A DNA stretch of 64,000 nucleotides, from positions 1 to 64,000 of the forward strand of contig NZ_BAOQ01000018.1 of assembly GCF_000344155.1 (NCBI RefSeq), in the 5' to 3' direction. Positions 56,404 through 64,000 of the stretch are shown here, piece by piece (position 1 is the stretch's first letter; each line of letters opens with the position of its first letter). The notes beneath the pieces were generated by a model. It ran no database searches. It had not been told where the DNA came from and saw nothing but the letters and a program-made list of their open reading frames with translations. The position numbers and the translations under genes are program-made. Source of the DNA: Gordonia paraffinivorans NBRC 108238 (GTDB taxonomy: Bacteria; Actinomycetota; Actinomycetes; Mycobacteriales; Mycobacteriaceae).

Positions 56404-57420
56404 TCAGCTGTCGATGCCGACCAGTTCCTTGGCCAGATCGGCGAAGCGGATCTCGATGGCCGAGACGACCCGCTGCCGGTTCTTGTGGGTCTCTTCGTAG
56501 GCGAGGGTGACGCGAAGGTCCTGCGGGGTGTCGAGCTCCTTCACCGCCGCGATCGCATCGTTGACGTTGAGATCCGCGTAGCCCTCGACCGGGAGATCCT
56601 CGGCGTCGACGGTGCCGGTGAACTCGCGGAGCTGATGCAGCGCATCGGCCGCTCCGTCGGCGCCGTTCTCGCGTGCGCTCTCCTCGACGGCCTCGAGGGC
56701 GGCGTCACGTCCGGCGGCGACGGTCTTGGAGACCGCGGTGCCGGCGTTGCCGAGCGCGTCACCGGCGCGCGACGCGGCCTCGGTGGCCTCGTCGACGGCG
56801 GTGGCAAAACGATTGCGCACCAAGGTGATCGGGTCCGGAATCTGACGGGCGATCTCGGCCGTGCGGTCGAGCGCCCACGAGGCGCCCACTGCGGGTGCGG
56901 TGAGTGCCCGCGCGGCCAGTCCGCTGACCCACTGGCTCGGACCGCGTCGCAAGGCGGTCGGACCTCCCAGCGCTTCTTCGGCGAGCACGGTGGTCAGCCA
57001 TTCCACGGTCGCGGTGTGGGCGGTGACGAGACCGTCGGCCAGCTCGACGAGGTGGGCATCCTCCTGGCCGGTGGCCAGCGCCTTCAGGTAGGTCGCCCGG
57101 GCGAGGAGTCGCTGCTCGAGGGCGAGGTCGTCGAGAAGTGCCTCGTCGAGCGGCTGTGCCTGTTCGAGGAGGGTCTTGGTGACGGCGCCGACGCGTCCGA
57201 GCACGGGGCGGATGACGTCGACGAGGCCGCCGCGTTCACGGAGGGCGCCCTCGATGAGGTCGGCCCGCTTGCGGGCGTTCTCGGCGTTCTGTGCCAGTTC
57301 CTTGCGGATGGCGTCGGTCCTGGCCTGGGCGTGCCGGGTCTCGGCGACCTGGATCTCGGTGTGGGTGAGCGCGAGGATCGCGCGAAGCTGCTGCTGGACG
57401 GTGGTGGTGGAAACAGTCAT
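56404..57420 (-). CDS. Ferritin-like/helical stress protein of unknown function
   Basis: A 338-residue, almost entirely helical soluble protein. The first ~150 residues (LRAILALTHTEIQVAETRHA, then long Glu/His-bearing helices) look like a ferritin-like four-helix bundle; the middle (about 215-260; ATEAASRAGDALGNAGTAVS) is an Ala-rich amphipathic region like late-embryogenesis proteins; the end is again helical. ATG 57420 follows AAAGGGAG closely. I do not recognise a named family. The 244 bases upstream of the cupin start (56160-56403) hold nothing evident. Confidence 0.72.
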   Translation of the reverse strand: MTVSTTTVQQQLRAILALTHTEIQVAETRHAQARTDAIRKELAQNAENARKRADLIEGALRERGGLVDVIRPVLGRVGAVTKTLLEQAQPLDEALLDDLALEQRLLARATYLKALATGQEDAHLVELADGLVTAHTATVEWLTTVLAEEALGGPTALRRGPSQWVSGLAARALTAPAVGASWALDRTAEIARQIPDPITLVRNRFATAVDEATEAASRAGDALGNAGTAVSKTVAAGRDAALEAVEESARENGADGAADALHQLREFTGTVDAEDLPVEGYADLNVNDAIAAVKELDTPQDLRVTLAYEETHKNRQRVVSAIEIRFADLAKELVGIDS

Positions 57421-57592
57421 GCTCGCTCCCTTTCTCTTGGGTGGGGACGCGTACACCTCGAGGGTTGCCACGATGCGCCGTCTTGTAACGCGCGTTTTCG
57501 GATTCGCAGCATTGCGTCACCGAGAGATGCTGTGGCGCAACGTGTTCAGGAGATCATGAAGTGAGTCACAGCAGGATGGCAGGGAAAGACAA

Positions 57593-57629
57593 AGCGCCCC
57601 AACCCGACATCGTGTCGGGTTGGGGCGCT
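57593..57629 (-). terminator. Perfect 17-base-stem terminator of fadB2-like gene
   Basis: AGCGCCCCAACCCGACA (57593-57609) and TGTCGGGTTGGGGCGCT (57613-57629) pair perfectly around TCG. On the minus strand TTTGTCTTTCCC follows, giving a rho-independent terminator 15 bases after the gene's stop. Confidence 0.88.
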
Positions 57630-57643
57630 ATGCCCGCTTTCGG

Positions 57644-58492
57644 TCAGCTGTAAGTGTAGAAGCCGCGCCCGGACTTCTTGCCGAGGTGTCCGGCGTCGAC
57701 CATGCGGCGCAGCAGGGCCGGCGGCGCGAAGTGCGGCTCGGCGAACTCGGCGTAGAGCGACTCCGCGGCGGCGAGGGTGATGTCGAGGCCGATGGTGTCG
57801 ATCAGCGTCAGCGGACCCATCGGGTAGCCGCAGCCACCCTTCATCGCGGTGTCGATGTCCTCGGCCGAGGCGTAGCCGGAGTCGTACATCCGGATGGCCT
57901 GGCACAGGTACGGGATCAGCAGGGCGTTGACGATGAAGCCCGACCGGTCGCCCGCGCGGACCGGGTTCTTGCCCAGGGTGTCCTTGACGTAGCCGGCGAC
58001 GGCGTCGGCGACCTGTGGGTCGGTGACCAGGGTCGAGATGATCTCGACCAGCGGCATCACCGGAACCGGGTTGAAGAAGTGGACGCCCACCACACGCTCG
58101 GGACGCTTGGTGGCGGTCGCAACCTTGATGATCGGGATCGACGAGGTGTTGGTGGCGAGGATGGTGTTCTCGCCGACGGCCTCGTCCAGGCGGGCGAAGA
58201 TGTCGCGCTTGAGCTGCTCGTTCTCGGGTGCCGCCTCGATGACCAGGTCGCGGTCGGCGAGGTCGGCGTAGTCCAGGCTGACACGCAGACGGCCGAGCGC
58301 GGCGTCGGCGTCTTCCTGGCTCAGCTTGTTCTTGGAGACGGCGCGGCCGAGGGACTTCTCGATACGCGCACGCGCCGCGTCGGCGAACTCCTGCTTGACC
58401 TCGATGACGACGACGTCGCTGCCGGACTTCGCGCACACCTCCGCGATGCCCGCACCCATGGTGCCGCCGCCGATGACGCCGATCTTCTGCAC
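57644..58492 (-). CDS. fadB2: 3-hydroxybutyryl-CoA dehydrogenase
   Basis: A 282-residue NAD(P)-dependent enzyme interconverting 3-hydroxybutyryl-CoA and acetoacetyl-CoA. The Rossmann loop is KIGVIGGGTMGAGIAEVCAK; RVVGVHFFNPVPVMPLVEII is the family signature containing the catalytic His; the C-terminal domain has AMKGGCGYPMGPLTLIDTIG and the end KKSGRGFYTYS. GTG 58492 follows GGAGG at seven-base spacing. It resembles mycobacterial FadB2 and is a single transcript ended by a strong hairpin. Confidence 0.95.
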   Translation of the reverse strand: MQKIGVIGGGTMGAGIAEVCAKSGSDVVVIEVKQEFADAARARIEKSLGRAVSKNKLSQEDADAALGRLRVSLDYADLADRDLVIEAAPENEQLKRDIFARLDEAVGENTILATNTSSIPIIKVATATKRPERVVGVHFFNPVPVMPLVEIISTLVTDPQVADAVAGYVKDTLGKNPVRAGDRSGFIVNALLIPYLCQAIRMYDSGYASAEDIDTAMKGGCGYPMGPLTLIDTIGLDITLAAAESLYAEFAEPHFAPPALLRRMVDAGHLGKKSGRGFYTYS

Positions 58493-58587
58493 AGTTAAAC
58501 CTCCGAGTCGAGTTACAGGACAAACGGTAGTACGTCGGTCGGGCTCGGCTCAGGTGAGGTCGGGTGAACGCGCAGGTGAATCCGATG

Positions 58588-58752
58588 TCAGGTCGTCGAA
58601 CGGCCTTCGAGGTACGCGATGCGCTCATAAAGGGCGCGAAGGGTGGCCTCCACGTCGTCGAGGAACGCGTCGACCTGGTCCTCGTTGTAACCGCGGCGGC
58701 CGATCGGGGGTTTACCGAAGGCGACGTGATGGACGTCGTCAGGAGTCAGCAT
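58588..58752 (-). CDS. Minimal DivIVA-domain protein
   Basis: Only 54 residues: [38 protein letters not shown] and a short tail. This is the N-terminal lipid-binding DivIVA/Wag31 domain (the F-x-K-x-x-x-G-R-G-Y pattern) without the long coiled coil that normally follows. ATG 58752 is the domain start. It may bind curved membrane or tune Wag31 at the cell pole; that is inference. It lies between fadB2 and a metallohydrolase gene. Confidence 0.82.
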   Translation of the reverse strand: MLTPDDVHHVAFGKPPIGRRGYNEDQVDAFLDDVEATLRALYERIAYLEGRSTT

Positions 58753-58810
58753 GGGGTGATCTTCGCACCCGGTGCCCATCGCGCGGGGTGGTTGTCCACA
58801 AGGTGTCCGA

Positions 58811-59707
58811 TCACAGTCGGTGGTAGGCGCCCTCGTCGGTCTCGCCGACCTGGCCGTGCCGGATGAGACGGTCGAGGTGGAGTTCGGCGGTGCGGCGCTC
58901 GACGGCGTCGACGAAGGGCATCTGGACGTGAGGTCGATAGACCAGGCGGCGGTCGGCGATCTCCTCCAGCGTCCGGGGTCGCTCGAGGAAGTCGAGCAGC
59001 CGTTCTTCCCGCCGGTGGATGACGGCTTCGTATTCGGCCAGGCGCGAACGGAATTCGCCTACTCCCTCCACGACGCCCTTCTGATGGAAGGTCCCGTACC
59101 AGCGGGCCTCGATCTCGCGGACGCGGGCGATGGAGGCGAGATAGTCGTCGACGCTGCTGCCGAGGTCGCCGTACATCGGGCCGAAGGAGGTGAGGTCGAT
59201 GTCGGCGATGTAGAAGAACCCGGTGGGCTCGACGAGGACCCCGCAGTGCCCGCGCGTGTGACCGGGGAGATGGATAACCGTCGCGGTGATGTCCCCGAGG
59301 TCGAAGACGTGGCCGTCCTCGACGTCCTTCGCATCCGGGAAACCGGGCGTGAGCGCGAAGGTGTCGCCGATCATCGCGTCCACGGCGTCGCGCTCGTCGG
59401 GTGAGAGCCCGTAGCCGTCGAGCAGGGCCTGGAGGGACCGCACGCCTGCGACGTCCTCCCGATGGGCCCACTTCGTCGCGTGGAAATGGCGGAGACCTGC
59501 GATGTGGTCCTCGTGGGCGTGACTGATCATGACCGCGTCGGCACCCACCGGGTCGTGGTCGACCTCGACGGACGGATCGACCACGAGGGTTCCCTCCGAT
59601 CCGCGGGCGACGACGGTGTTGCCGTAGGGGAACGCGCCGCCGTTTCCGGAGGCGAGGACGGTCACTTCGTCGTAGCGGGTCTCGGTGAAGCTCCGGGCGG
59701 TCGTCAT
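58811..59707 (-). CDS. Metallo-beta-lactamase-fold hydrolase
   Basis: A 298-residue cytoplasmic (no signal peptide) metallohydrolase. The motif [18 protein letters not shown] gives HxHx[15 protein letters not shown] the third His, and [13 protein letters not shown] the bridging Asp region. The C-terminal ~70 residues ([20 protein letters not shown]) form a helical tail as in glyoxalase II/LACTB2-like proteins. ATG 59707 is chosen; the frame remains open upstream without family sequence. Substrate unknown. Divergent from the DUF427 gene. Confidence 0.88.
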   Translation of the reverse strand: MTTARSFTETRYDEVTVLASGNGGAFPYGNTVVARGSEGTLVVDPSVEVDHDPVGADAVMISHAHEDHIAGLRHFHATKWAHREDVAGVRSLQALLDGYGLSPDERDAVDAMIGDTFALTPGFPDAKDVEDGHVFDLGDITATVIHLPGHTRGHCGVLVEPTGFFYIADIDLTSFGPMYGDLGSSVDDYLASIARVREIEARWYGTFHQKGVVEGVGEFRSRLAEYEAVIHRREERLLDFLERPRTLEEIADRRLVYRPHVQMPFVDAVERRTAELHLDRLIRHGQVGETDEGAYHRL

Positions 59708-59800
59708 CTGGTCTGAGTACCTGCCGTCGGAGGTCGGTGTCAACGGCCTGACGTCCGCACGGGTCTGGCGTGCATCGGCAGACAAGAGGACCATCGGCTC

Positions 59801-60478
59801 ATGGCCCTGTCACTGGAACAAGCCTCGCTCGCGCAGCTCTCCCAGTTGCGGTGGACGCCCATGTACCGGCGGGTGCGGGCGTTCGTCGACGGGCGGGTGA
59901 TCGTCGATTCGACCAACGCGATCCAGGTGTGGGAACCGCACCGCGTCGTCGGGAGCTATGCGGTTCCGGCTGCGGATGTCGCGGTGCCGCTGGACCACCC
60001 CACTCCGGTGAGCCCCGTCGACGATCACCCGCCGATCCTGACGCCGGAGCATCCGTTCTCGATGCACACCGCCGCCGGTTCGAGCTGCGACGTGTCCGCC
60101 GGGCCCCGGGTGCTCGCGGGTGCCGCGTTCCGGCCAGACGATCCCGACCTCGCCGGGTACGTCCTGCTGGACTGGAATGCCTTCGACGAGTGGCGTGAGG
60201 AGGAGCAGATCGTGATGGGGCATCCCCACGATCCGTTCAAGCGGATCGACTGCCTCCCGACCAGCCGACACGTGGCCGTGCGGATCGGGGACACCGTGCT
60301 CGCCGAAAGCGACCGTCCGACACTGCTGTTGGAGACGCACCTCCCGCCACGCCACTACATCCCGCGCGCGGACGTGCGGATGGATGTGCTGCAGCGGTCC
60401 GACACCGTGACCGTGTGCGCCTACAAGGGGCAGGCCACCTACTGGTCGACTTGGCCTGGACCTACACCGACCCGTTGA
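59801..60478 (+). CDS. DUF427 protein, frameshifted near C-terminus
   Basis: The first ~215 residues hold a DUF427 domain pair (VRAFVDGRVIVDSTNAIQVW; HVAVRIGDTVLAESDRPTLL, LETHLPPRHYIPRADVRMDV, TVCAYKGQATYW). After TACTGG (60440-60445) the frame turns to TWPGPTPTR and stops at 60478. A one-base shift continues as VDLAWTYTDPLTEAEPVRDL ICFYDERVEVTVG to a stop at 60544-60546, the usual end of the family. A lost G in TACTGGG would explain it. Function of DUF427 is unknown. AGAGGA precedes ATG 59801. Confidence 0.75.
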   Translation: MALSLEQASLAQLSQLRWTPMYRRVRAFVDGRVIVDSTNAIQVWEPHRVVGSYAVPAADVAVPLDHPTPVSPVDDHPPILTPEHPFSMHTAAGSSCDVSAGPRVLAGAAFRPDDPDLAGYVLLDWNAFDEWREEEQIVMGHPHDPFKRIDCLPTSRHVAVRIGDTVLAESDRPTLLLETHLPPRHYIPRADVRMDVLQRSDTVTVCAYKGQATYWSTWPGPTPTR

Positions 60479-60571
60479 CCGAGGCCGAACCCGTGCGCGA
60501 CCTGATCTGTTTCTACGACGAGCGGGTCGAGGTCACGGTCGGCTGAGCGCGTCGGCGGCCGGGGAAACCGG

Positions 60572-61174
60572 TCACGAGAAGACCGGATGCCCGTCTGCGG
60601 GGCGCCTCAGCTGTGCGAACGCCGGGATGCGTGCGAGCGTGACGAGCGACGAGAACAGGGCATCGGCCTCGTCGCCGACCGGGATGGCGGACAGGACCGG
60701 CCCGAAGAAGTGCCGGCCGTCGATGCCGATGATCGGACTGCCGCCGGTCTCACCGAGCGCGTCCTGGCTGCGTCGATGGTGCTCGCCCAGCGCGCCGTCG
60801 AAGGACTCGTCGTCCATCGCAGCGGCCAGTTCCGCGGGAAGCCCGGCGTTGCTCAGCGCCTGCGCGACGACCACGTGGGTCATGACCGCGCCGTCGTGGT
60901 GCAACCGCCGACCGACCGCGTCATACAGCGGTCCGATCGATCCGTCACCGGTTTCGGCAACGGCGGCCATGAAGACCCGGCCGAGACGGCGGGAGCGCTC
61001 GATCTGGCGTCTCTGCTTGTCGGAAGAGAGTTCTCGGCCCTCGTTCAGCACGGCGAGGCTCATCACGTGCCAGTCGACCCGGACGTCGTTCCTGGCGGCC
61101 TGGTCGGTGAGCCAGCGCGACGCGGCCCAGGCGAACGGGCAGACGGGGTCGAAGTAGTAGTCGATCTCGGTCAT
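60572..61174 (-). CDS. DsbA-family protein with CPFA motif (short paralogue)
   Basis: A 200-residue thioredoxin-fold protein, MTEIDYYFDPVCPFAWAASR, with the same single-Cys CPFA as the protein at 45772. GGSPIIGIDGRHFFGPVLSA contains the cis-Pro loop. Its ATG overlaps the DUF302 stop as ATGA (61174-61171), placing it third in the MMPL-DUF302-DsbA operon. With one Cys it more likely forms mixed disulfides with mycothiol or handles electrophiles than makes disulfide bonds. Role inferred. Confidence 0.83.
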   Translation of the reverse strand: MTEIDYYFDPVCPFAWAASRWLTDQAARNDVRVDWHVMSLAVLNEGRELSSDKQRRQIERSRRLGRVFMAAVAETGDGSIGPLYDAVGRRLHHDGAVMTHVVVAQALSNAGLPAELAAAMDDESFDGALGEHHRRSQDALGETGGSPIIGIDGRHFFGPVLSAIPVGDEADALFSSLVTLARIPAFAQLRRPADGHPVFS

Positions 61175-61572
61175 GACTGCGACAGCTTCTCGATGGCGGC
61201 GCGCAGCTTCGCCGCGGCCTCGCGGGCGACCGGTTCGAGATCGGGCTCGCCCGTGACCTGGACCATGAGGTCCGGATTCATCGCCTCGACGAGGGTCCGT
61301 GACGGACTTGCGGGATCGGTTCGGACGACGACGTTGCACGGCAGCAGCAGTCCGATCATCCGCTGGACGCCCAGTGCGCGATGGGCGAGCGGCGGGTTGC
61401 AGGCGCCGAGGATCAGGTAGTCCTCCATCTCCTCGCCGAGCTTGGCCTTCATCGTCGCCTGGACGTCGATCTCGGTGAGGACGCCGAAGCCCTGCTCGGC
61501 CAGAGCGGCGCGGGTGCGTGCGACGGCTTCGGTGAACGGGATGGACAGAGAGGTGGAGATGGCGAGTGACAT
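61171..61572 (-). CDS. DUF302 protein
   Basis: A 133-residue single DUF302 domain (SLSIPFTEAVARTRAALAEQ, GFGVLTEIDVQATMKAKLGE, YLILGACNPPLAHRALGVQR, IGLLLPCNVVVR), with Cys residues in GACNPP and LLPCNV that are common in the family. DUF302 proteins are soluble, of unknown function, and often occur beside redox or sulfur genes and CsoR-type regulators. GAAAGGAATCACC precedes ATG 61572. It is the middle gene of the operon, 33 bases after the MMPL gene. Confidence 0.87.
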   Translation of the reverse strand: MSLAISTSLSIPFTEAVARTRAALAEQGFGVLTEIDVQATMKAKLGEEMEDYLILGACNPPLAHRALGVQRMIGLLLPCNVVVRTDPASPSRTLVEAMNPDLMVQVTGEPDLEPVAREAAAKLRAAIEKLSQS

Positions 61573-61605
61573 GGTGATTCCTTTCGTGTGCATGCGATCT
61601 AGGTG

Positions 61606-63768
61606 TCAGTGGCCGAAGCTGATCGAGGGGAGGACGCGTCGGAGCCACGCCGGCGCCCACCAGGCCGCACGCCCGGTGATCCGGAGCAGTGCGGGCAGCA
61701 GCGTGAGCCGGATCAGGACGGCGTCGAGGAGAACGGCGACGCCCAGGATGATTCCCATCTCCTTCGGCGGAAGCGGTTCTGCCAGAGCGAAGGTGAAGAA
61801 CACCGCCACCATGACCGCGGCCGCGGCGAAGATGATGCGTCCGGAATGGGCCATGCCGTCGACCTGCGCGGTCGCGGGGTCGCCCGACCGCTCGAAATGC
61901 TCCTTGGCGGTCGCCAGCAGGAAGACGGTGTAGTCCATTGCGATCGCGAAGATCATCGCGAAGAAGAACACCGGACCCCAGCCGTCGAGAAAGCCCTGCG
62001 GTGTGAAGCCCAGCAGGTCGGCGAGGTGACCGTCTTGGAAGACGAGCTTCGCGACCCCGAAGGCGGCGGCCGTCGACAACAGGCTGACCACCGTGCCGAT
62101 CAGGGCGATGAGCGGTGCCTGCAGCGAGACGAGCAACAGGAGGAAGCCCAGCACCAGGATGACCGCGACCACGAGCGGGAAGTAGTCGTTCAGTGCCTGT
62201 TGGAGGTCGAGGTTCTCGGCCGGTGCGCCGCCCACCAGAGCCCCGTCCGGCAGGTGTGCGCGCAGATCGCCGACGATCGTCGTCATCCGCTCGTCCGACG
62301 GGTCGACAGACGGAAGCGCCTGCAGCAGAACGTGGTCCGACCCATCGGCTGCGGGCATCGGGGGCGTGACCATCTCGATGCCCGGGGTCTTCCCGGCGGC
62401 CACGACGATGGCATCCGCCTCGGCGGCGGGGGCGATGATCTGCAGCATGCCCGGCGCGCCCTCGCCCATCTGGGACCGGACGAGTTCGTAGCCCTGGCGA
62501 ACCGGGGCGTCGGAGGGCACGACGTTGATAGACGGCATCGCGACCTTCAGGCCGAAGACCGGGATCGCCAAGGCGATCAGGACCGCGAGGGACCCGGCCG
62601 CCACCGACCAAGGGTGCCGGTGCAGGTACTCGCCCCACCGGGCGAACACCGGCGAACGATGCTGTTGGCGGCGGGCATGCGGCAGCGCCAGCGCGTTCAC
62701 CTTGGCGCCGATCCTGCCCAGTGACGCCGGCAGGAGCGAGAGCGTCGCGGCGAGGACGAACACGACGGCCAGCATGATGCCCACCGCCATCGTGCGCACC
62801 GCGGGCGCGGGGACCAACAACACGGCCGAAAGGCTCACCAGCACGGTCAGCCCCGACAGCAACACGGCCTTTCCGGCGGTGTCCATGGTCTGTGCGACCG
62901 CCGCCCGCAGGTCGTCGGCGTTCTCCCGGATGGCATCGCGGAAGCGCGAGACGATGAACAGCGCGTAGTCGATGCCCAGTGCCAGCGCGAACATCATCGC
63001 GAAGTTGATGGCCCACACCGAGATCGGCGTGACCTGGTTGAGCAGGACCAGTCCGCCCGCAGATGCGACGAGGCCCGCGATGGTGAGCAGCAGCGGGAGT
63101 CCGGCGGCGACGAGCGACCCGAACGCGAGCACCATGATCGTCAGCGTGACCGGCCAGGAGAACAGTTCGGCCTTGATCATCGCGTCGTGGTTGGCCTCGT
63201 TGAAGTCGCTCCACAGCGCGGAGGCGCCGGTCGGGTAGACCTCGACGCCGTCGCCGGCGAGGTCCGTCAGCGCATCCTTGTGCTCATCGACGGCGCGGAC
63301 CATGTCGTCGGTGTCGGCTGCCGCGCCGATGAGGACGATCCCGGTGTGGCCGTCGGGGCTGATCGACATGCCGGGCTGAGGCGGGACGACCTCGGCGAAA
63401 CGGTCGTCGGAGGCGACGAGATCGCTGATCCGACGCACGACCTCCTGCACGGCCGGGCTCTGGACGTCGTTGCGGTCGGAGTGGACGACGACCTGGACGG
63501 CGGCCGAGGAGTTGCCGCCGAAGTGCTCTTGCGTGAGCTCTCGGACGCGCACCGACTCGGACCCGTCGGCCTGCCAGCCCGCACCGGCGAGCGAGGAGAA
63601 CACCGTGGGTGCCGCCGCACCCAAGACGAGCAGGAGCAGCACCCAGACGCCGAAGACCCAGCGTGCCCGGCCGACCATCGCCTCTCCCCAGCGGCCGAGG
63701 AGTCCGGCCCTGGGGCGGGTCGTCGCACCTGTCTGTTCGTCCGTGGACAGTGCCGATGTCGGCGCCAT
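61606..63768 (-). CDS. MMPL-family RND transporter
   Basis: A 720-residue inner-membrane transporter with 11-12 helices: one near residue 40, a porter loop (about 60-180), a five-helix cluster (about 190-340), a second porter loop (about 410-530) and a second five-helix cluster (about 535-710). Pore/proton-relay segments MMFALALGIDYALFIVSRFR and FAIAMDYTVFLLATAKEHFE are the MMPL signature. It exports lipids or toxic compounds by proton motive force. ATG 63768 has AGAGGATC upstream. First gene of the operon facing two CsoR-type dyads. Confidence 0.92.
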   Translation of the reverse strand: MAPTSALSTDEQTGATTRPRAGLLGRWGEAMVGRARWVFGVWVLLLLVLGAAAPTVFSSLAGAGWQADGSESVRVRELTQEHFGGNSSAAVQVVVHSDRNDVQSPAVQEVVRRISDLVASDDRFAEVVPPQPGMSISPDGHTGIVLIGAAADTDDMVRAVDEHKDALTDLAGDGVEVYPTGASALWSDFNEANHDAMIKAELFSWPVTLTIMVLAFGSLVAAGLPLLLTIAGLVASAGGLVLLNQVTPISVWAINFAMMFALALGIDYALFIVSRFRDAIRENADDLRAAVAQTMDTAGKAVLLSGLTVLVSLSAVLLVPAPAVRTMAVGIMLAVVFVLAATLSLLPASLGRIGAKVNALALPHARRQQHRSPVFARWGEYLHRHPWSVAAGSLAVLIALAIPVFGLKVAMPSINVVPSDAPVRQGYELVRSQMGEGAPGMLQIIAPAAEADAIVVAAGKTPGIEMVTPPMPAADGSDHVLLQALPSVDPSDERMTTIVGDLRAHLPDGALVGGAPAENLDLQQALNDYFPLVVAVILVLGFLLLLVSLQAPLIALIGTVVSLLSTAAAFGVAKLVFQDGHLADLLGFTPQGFLDGWGPVFFFAMIFAIAMDYTVFLLATAKEHFERSGDPATAQVDGMAHSGRIIFAAAAVMVAVFFTFALAEPLPPKEMGIILGVAVLLDAVLIRLTLLPALLRITGRAAWWAPAWLRRVLPSISFGH

Positions 63769-63793
63769 CGTCGATCCTCTCGTAGATCCAGAT

Positions 63794-63809
63794 ATACCCC
63801 CGGGGGTAT
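63794..63809. promoter_or_regulatory. CsoR-type operator 1 (perfect palindrome)
   Basis: ATACCCCCGGGGGTAT is a perfect 16-base palindrome: AT-flanked C and G tracts typical of CsoR/RcnR/FrmR-family operators. It lies 26 bases upstream of the MMPL start. Confidence 0.8.
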
Positions 63810-63826
63810 TCTCGCTGGTGCCGAAC

Positions 63827-63842
63827 ATACCCAGGGGGGTAT
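63827..63842. promoter_or_regulatory. CsoR-type operator 2
   Basis: ATACCCAGGGGGGTAT, a 16-base near-palindrome of the same type, is centred 33 bases from the first site and lies 68 bases before the regulator's ATG. Confidence 0.75.
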
Positions 63843-63910
63843 CTTGGCGTCAAGCGGCAGCGATCGCCCGAAGGCGGGCGTCGCGGCGCAACGACACAAG
63901 GAGAGTGCAG

Positions 63911-64000
63911 ATGGCGGCAGGTGACGGGACCCGGGCACCGATCGACGACGAGACGTGCGCCGCAGTGCTGAACCGGTTGAAGCGTGCTCAGGGGCAGCTG
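63911..64000 (+). CDS. CsoR/FrmR-family repressor (partial, runs off window)
   Basis: The first 30 residues, MAAGDGTRAPIDDETCAAVL NRLKRAQGQL, match the start of CsoR/RcnR/FrmR-family (DUF156) repressors; NRLKRAQGQL is the conserved first helix that binds DNA. AAGGAGAG precedes ATG 63911. The gene is cut by the window edge, so the Cys/His residues that separate copper, nickel, formaldehyde and persulfide sensors cannot be read. Divergent from the MMPL operon, with two dyads between. Confidence 0.85.
   Translation, partial: MAAGDGTRAPIDDETCAAVLNRLKRAQGQL

Noticed and set aside
60572-63214. Long minus-strand frame reading from the DsbA gene through DUF302 into MMPL as one fusion protein
   Set aside because: Only the last 200 codons are the real DsbA-like gene; upstream it is out of frame with DUF302 and MMPL, each of which has its own start and ribosome site.

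Overview
The window is GC-rich, densely packed DNA with GTG starts, ATGA stop/start overlaps and AAAGGA/GGAGG ribosome sites, typical of Actinobacteria. Several genes point to the mycolic-acid group: a monomeric isocitrate dehydrogenase, a furA-katG pair, an echA9/echA8-like pair, a fadB2-like dehydrogenase, an RsbW/UsfX-like anti-sigma factor with a SigB/SigF-type sigma factor, two ANTAR proteins and a remnant of an Mce-associated protein. A Gordonia-like chromosome is my best guess. The genus is inferred, not proven. No rRNA, tRNA, CRISPR array or intact insertion sequence was seen.

Layout. 0-6.2 kb: a LacI regulator divergent from a glutaryl-CoA dehydrogenase, a 3'-truncated gene, and a LysR/SfnB-like/2-oxoglutarate oxygenase group. 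6.3-11.2 kb: stress signalling genes (GAF-ANTAR, STAS antagonist, sigma factor, anti-sigma kinase) interleaved with a zinc alcohol dehydrogenase and a small membrane protein. 11.2-16.1 kb: four overlapping glycosyltransferase genes below a PAS-ANTAR gene. 16.3-20.1 kb: an FAD desaturase-like enzyme, a frameshifted thioesterase and an ectoine hydroxylase without ectABC. 20.1-25.2 kb: CoA-transferase, MaoC hydratase, citrate-lyase-like lyase, acyl-CoA dehydrogenase and GntR regulator, read as a C5-dicarboxylate (mesaconate, itaconate or methylsuccinate) catabolic cluster. 25.2-35.3 kb: MarR-controlled MFS and FUSC transporters, an SDR enzyme, a siderophore-interacting protein, valine/fatty-acid catabolism genes, a phosphoesterase and a sulfurtransferase.

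35.3-40.8 kb is a decayed region. An aldehyde dehydrogenase fragment is fused to an AveC-like membrane protein, an acyl-CoA synthetase has an internal deletion, and fragments of a CaiB-type transferase, an IS110 transposase, a helicase-associated domain and an Mce-associated protein surround an intact RES/Xre-type toxin-antitoxin pair.

40.8-60.5 kb is mostly core metabolism and stress defence: ADP-ribosylglycohydrolase, glutamine amidotransferase, an MFS protein, FMN reductase, isocitrate dehydrogenase, ArsR-SulP, FurA-KatG, metallo-beta-lactamase-fold hydrolases, a cupin, FadB2 and a tiny DivIVA protein. 60.5-64.0 kb holds a three-gene operon (MMPL transporter, DUF302, DsbA-like CPFA protein) divergent from a CsoR-family repressor cut by the window edge. 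Two C/G-tract dyads lie between them. With the C5-acid cluster, this is the best candidate for a little-described system. Three genes carry apparent single-base frameshifts, which may be real decay or sequence errors.
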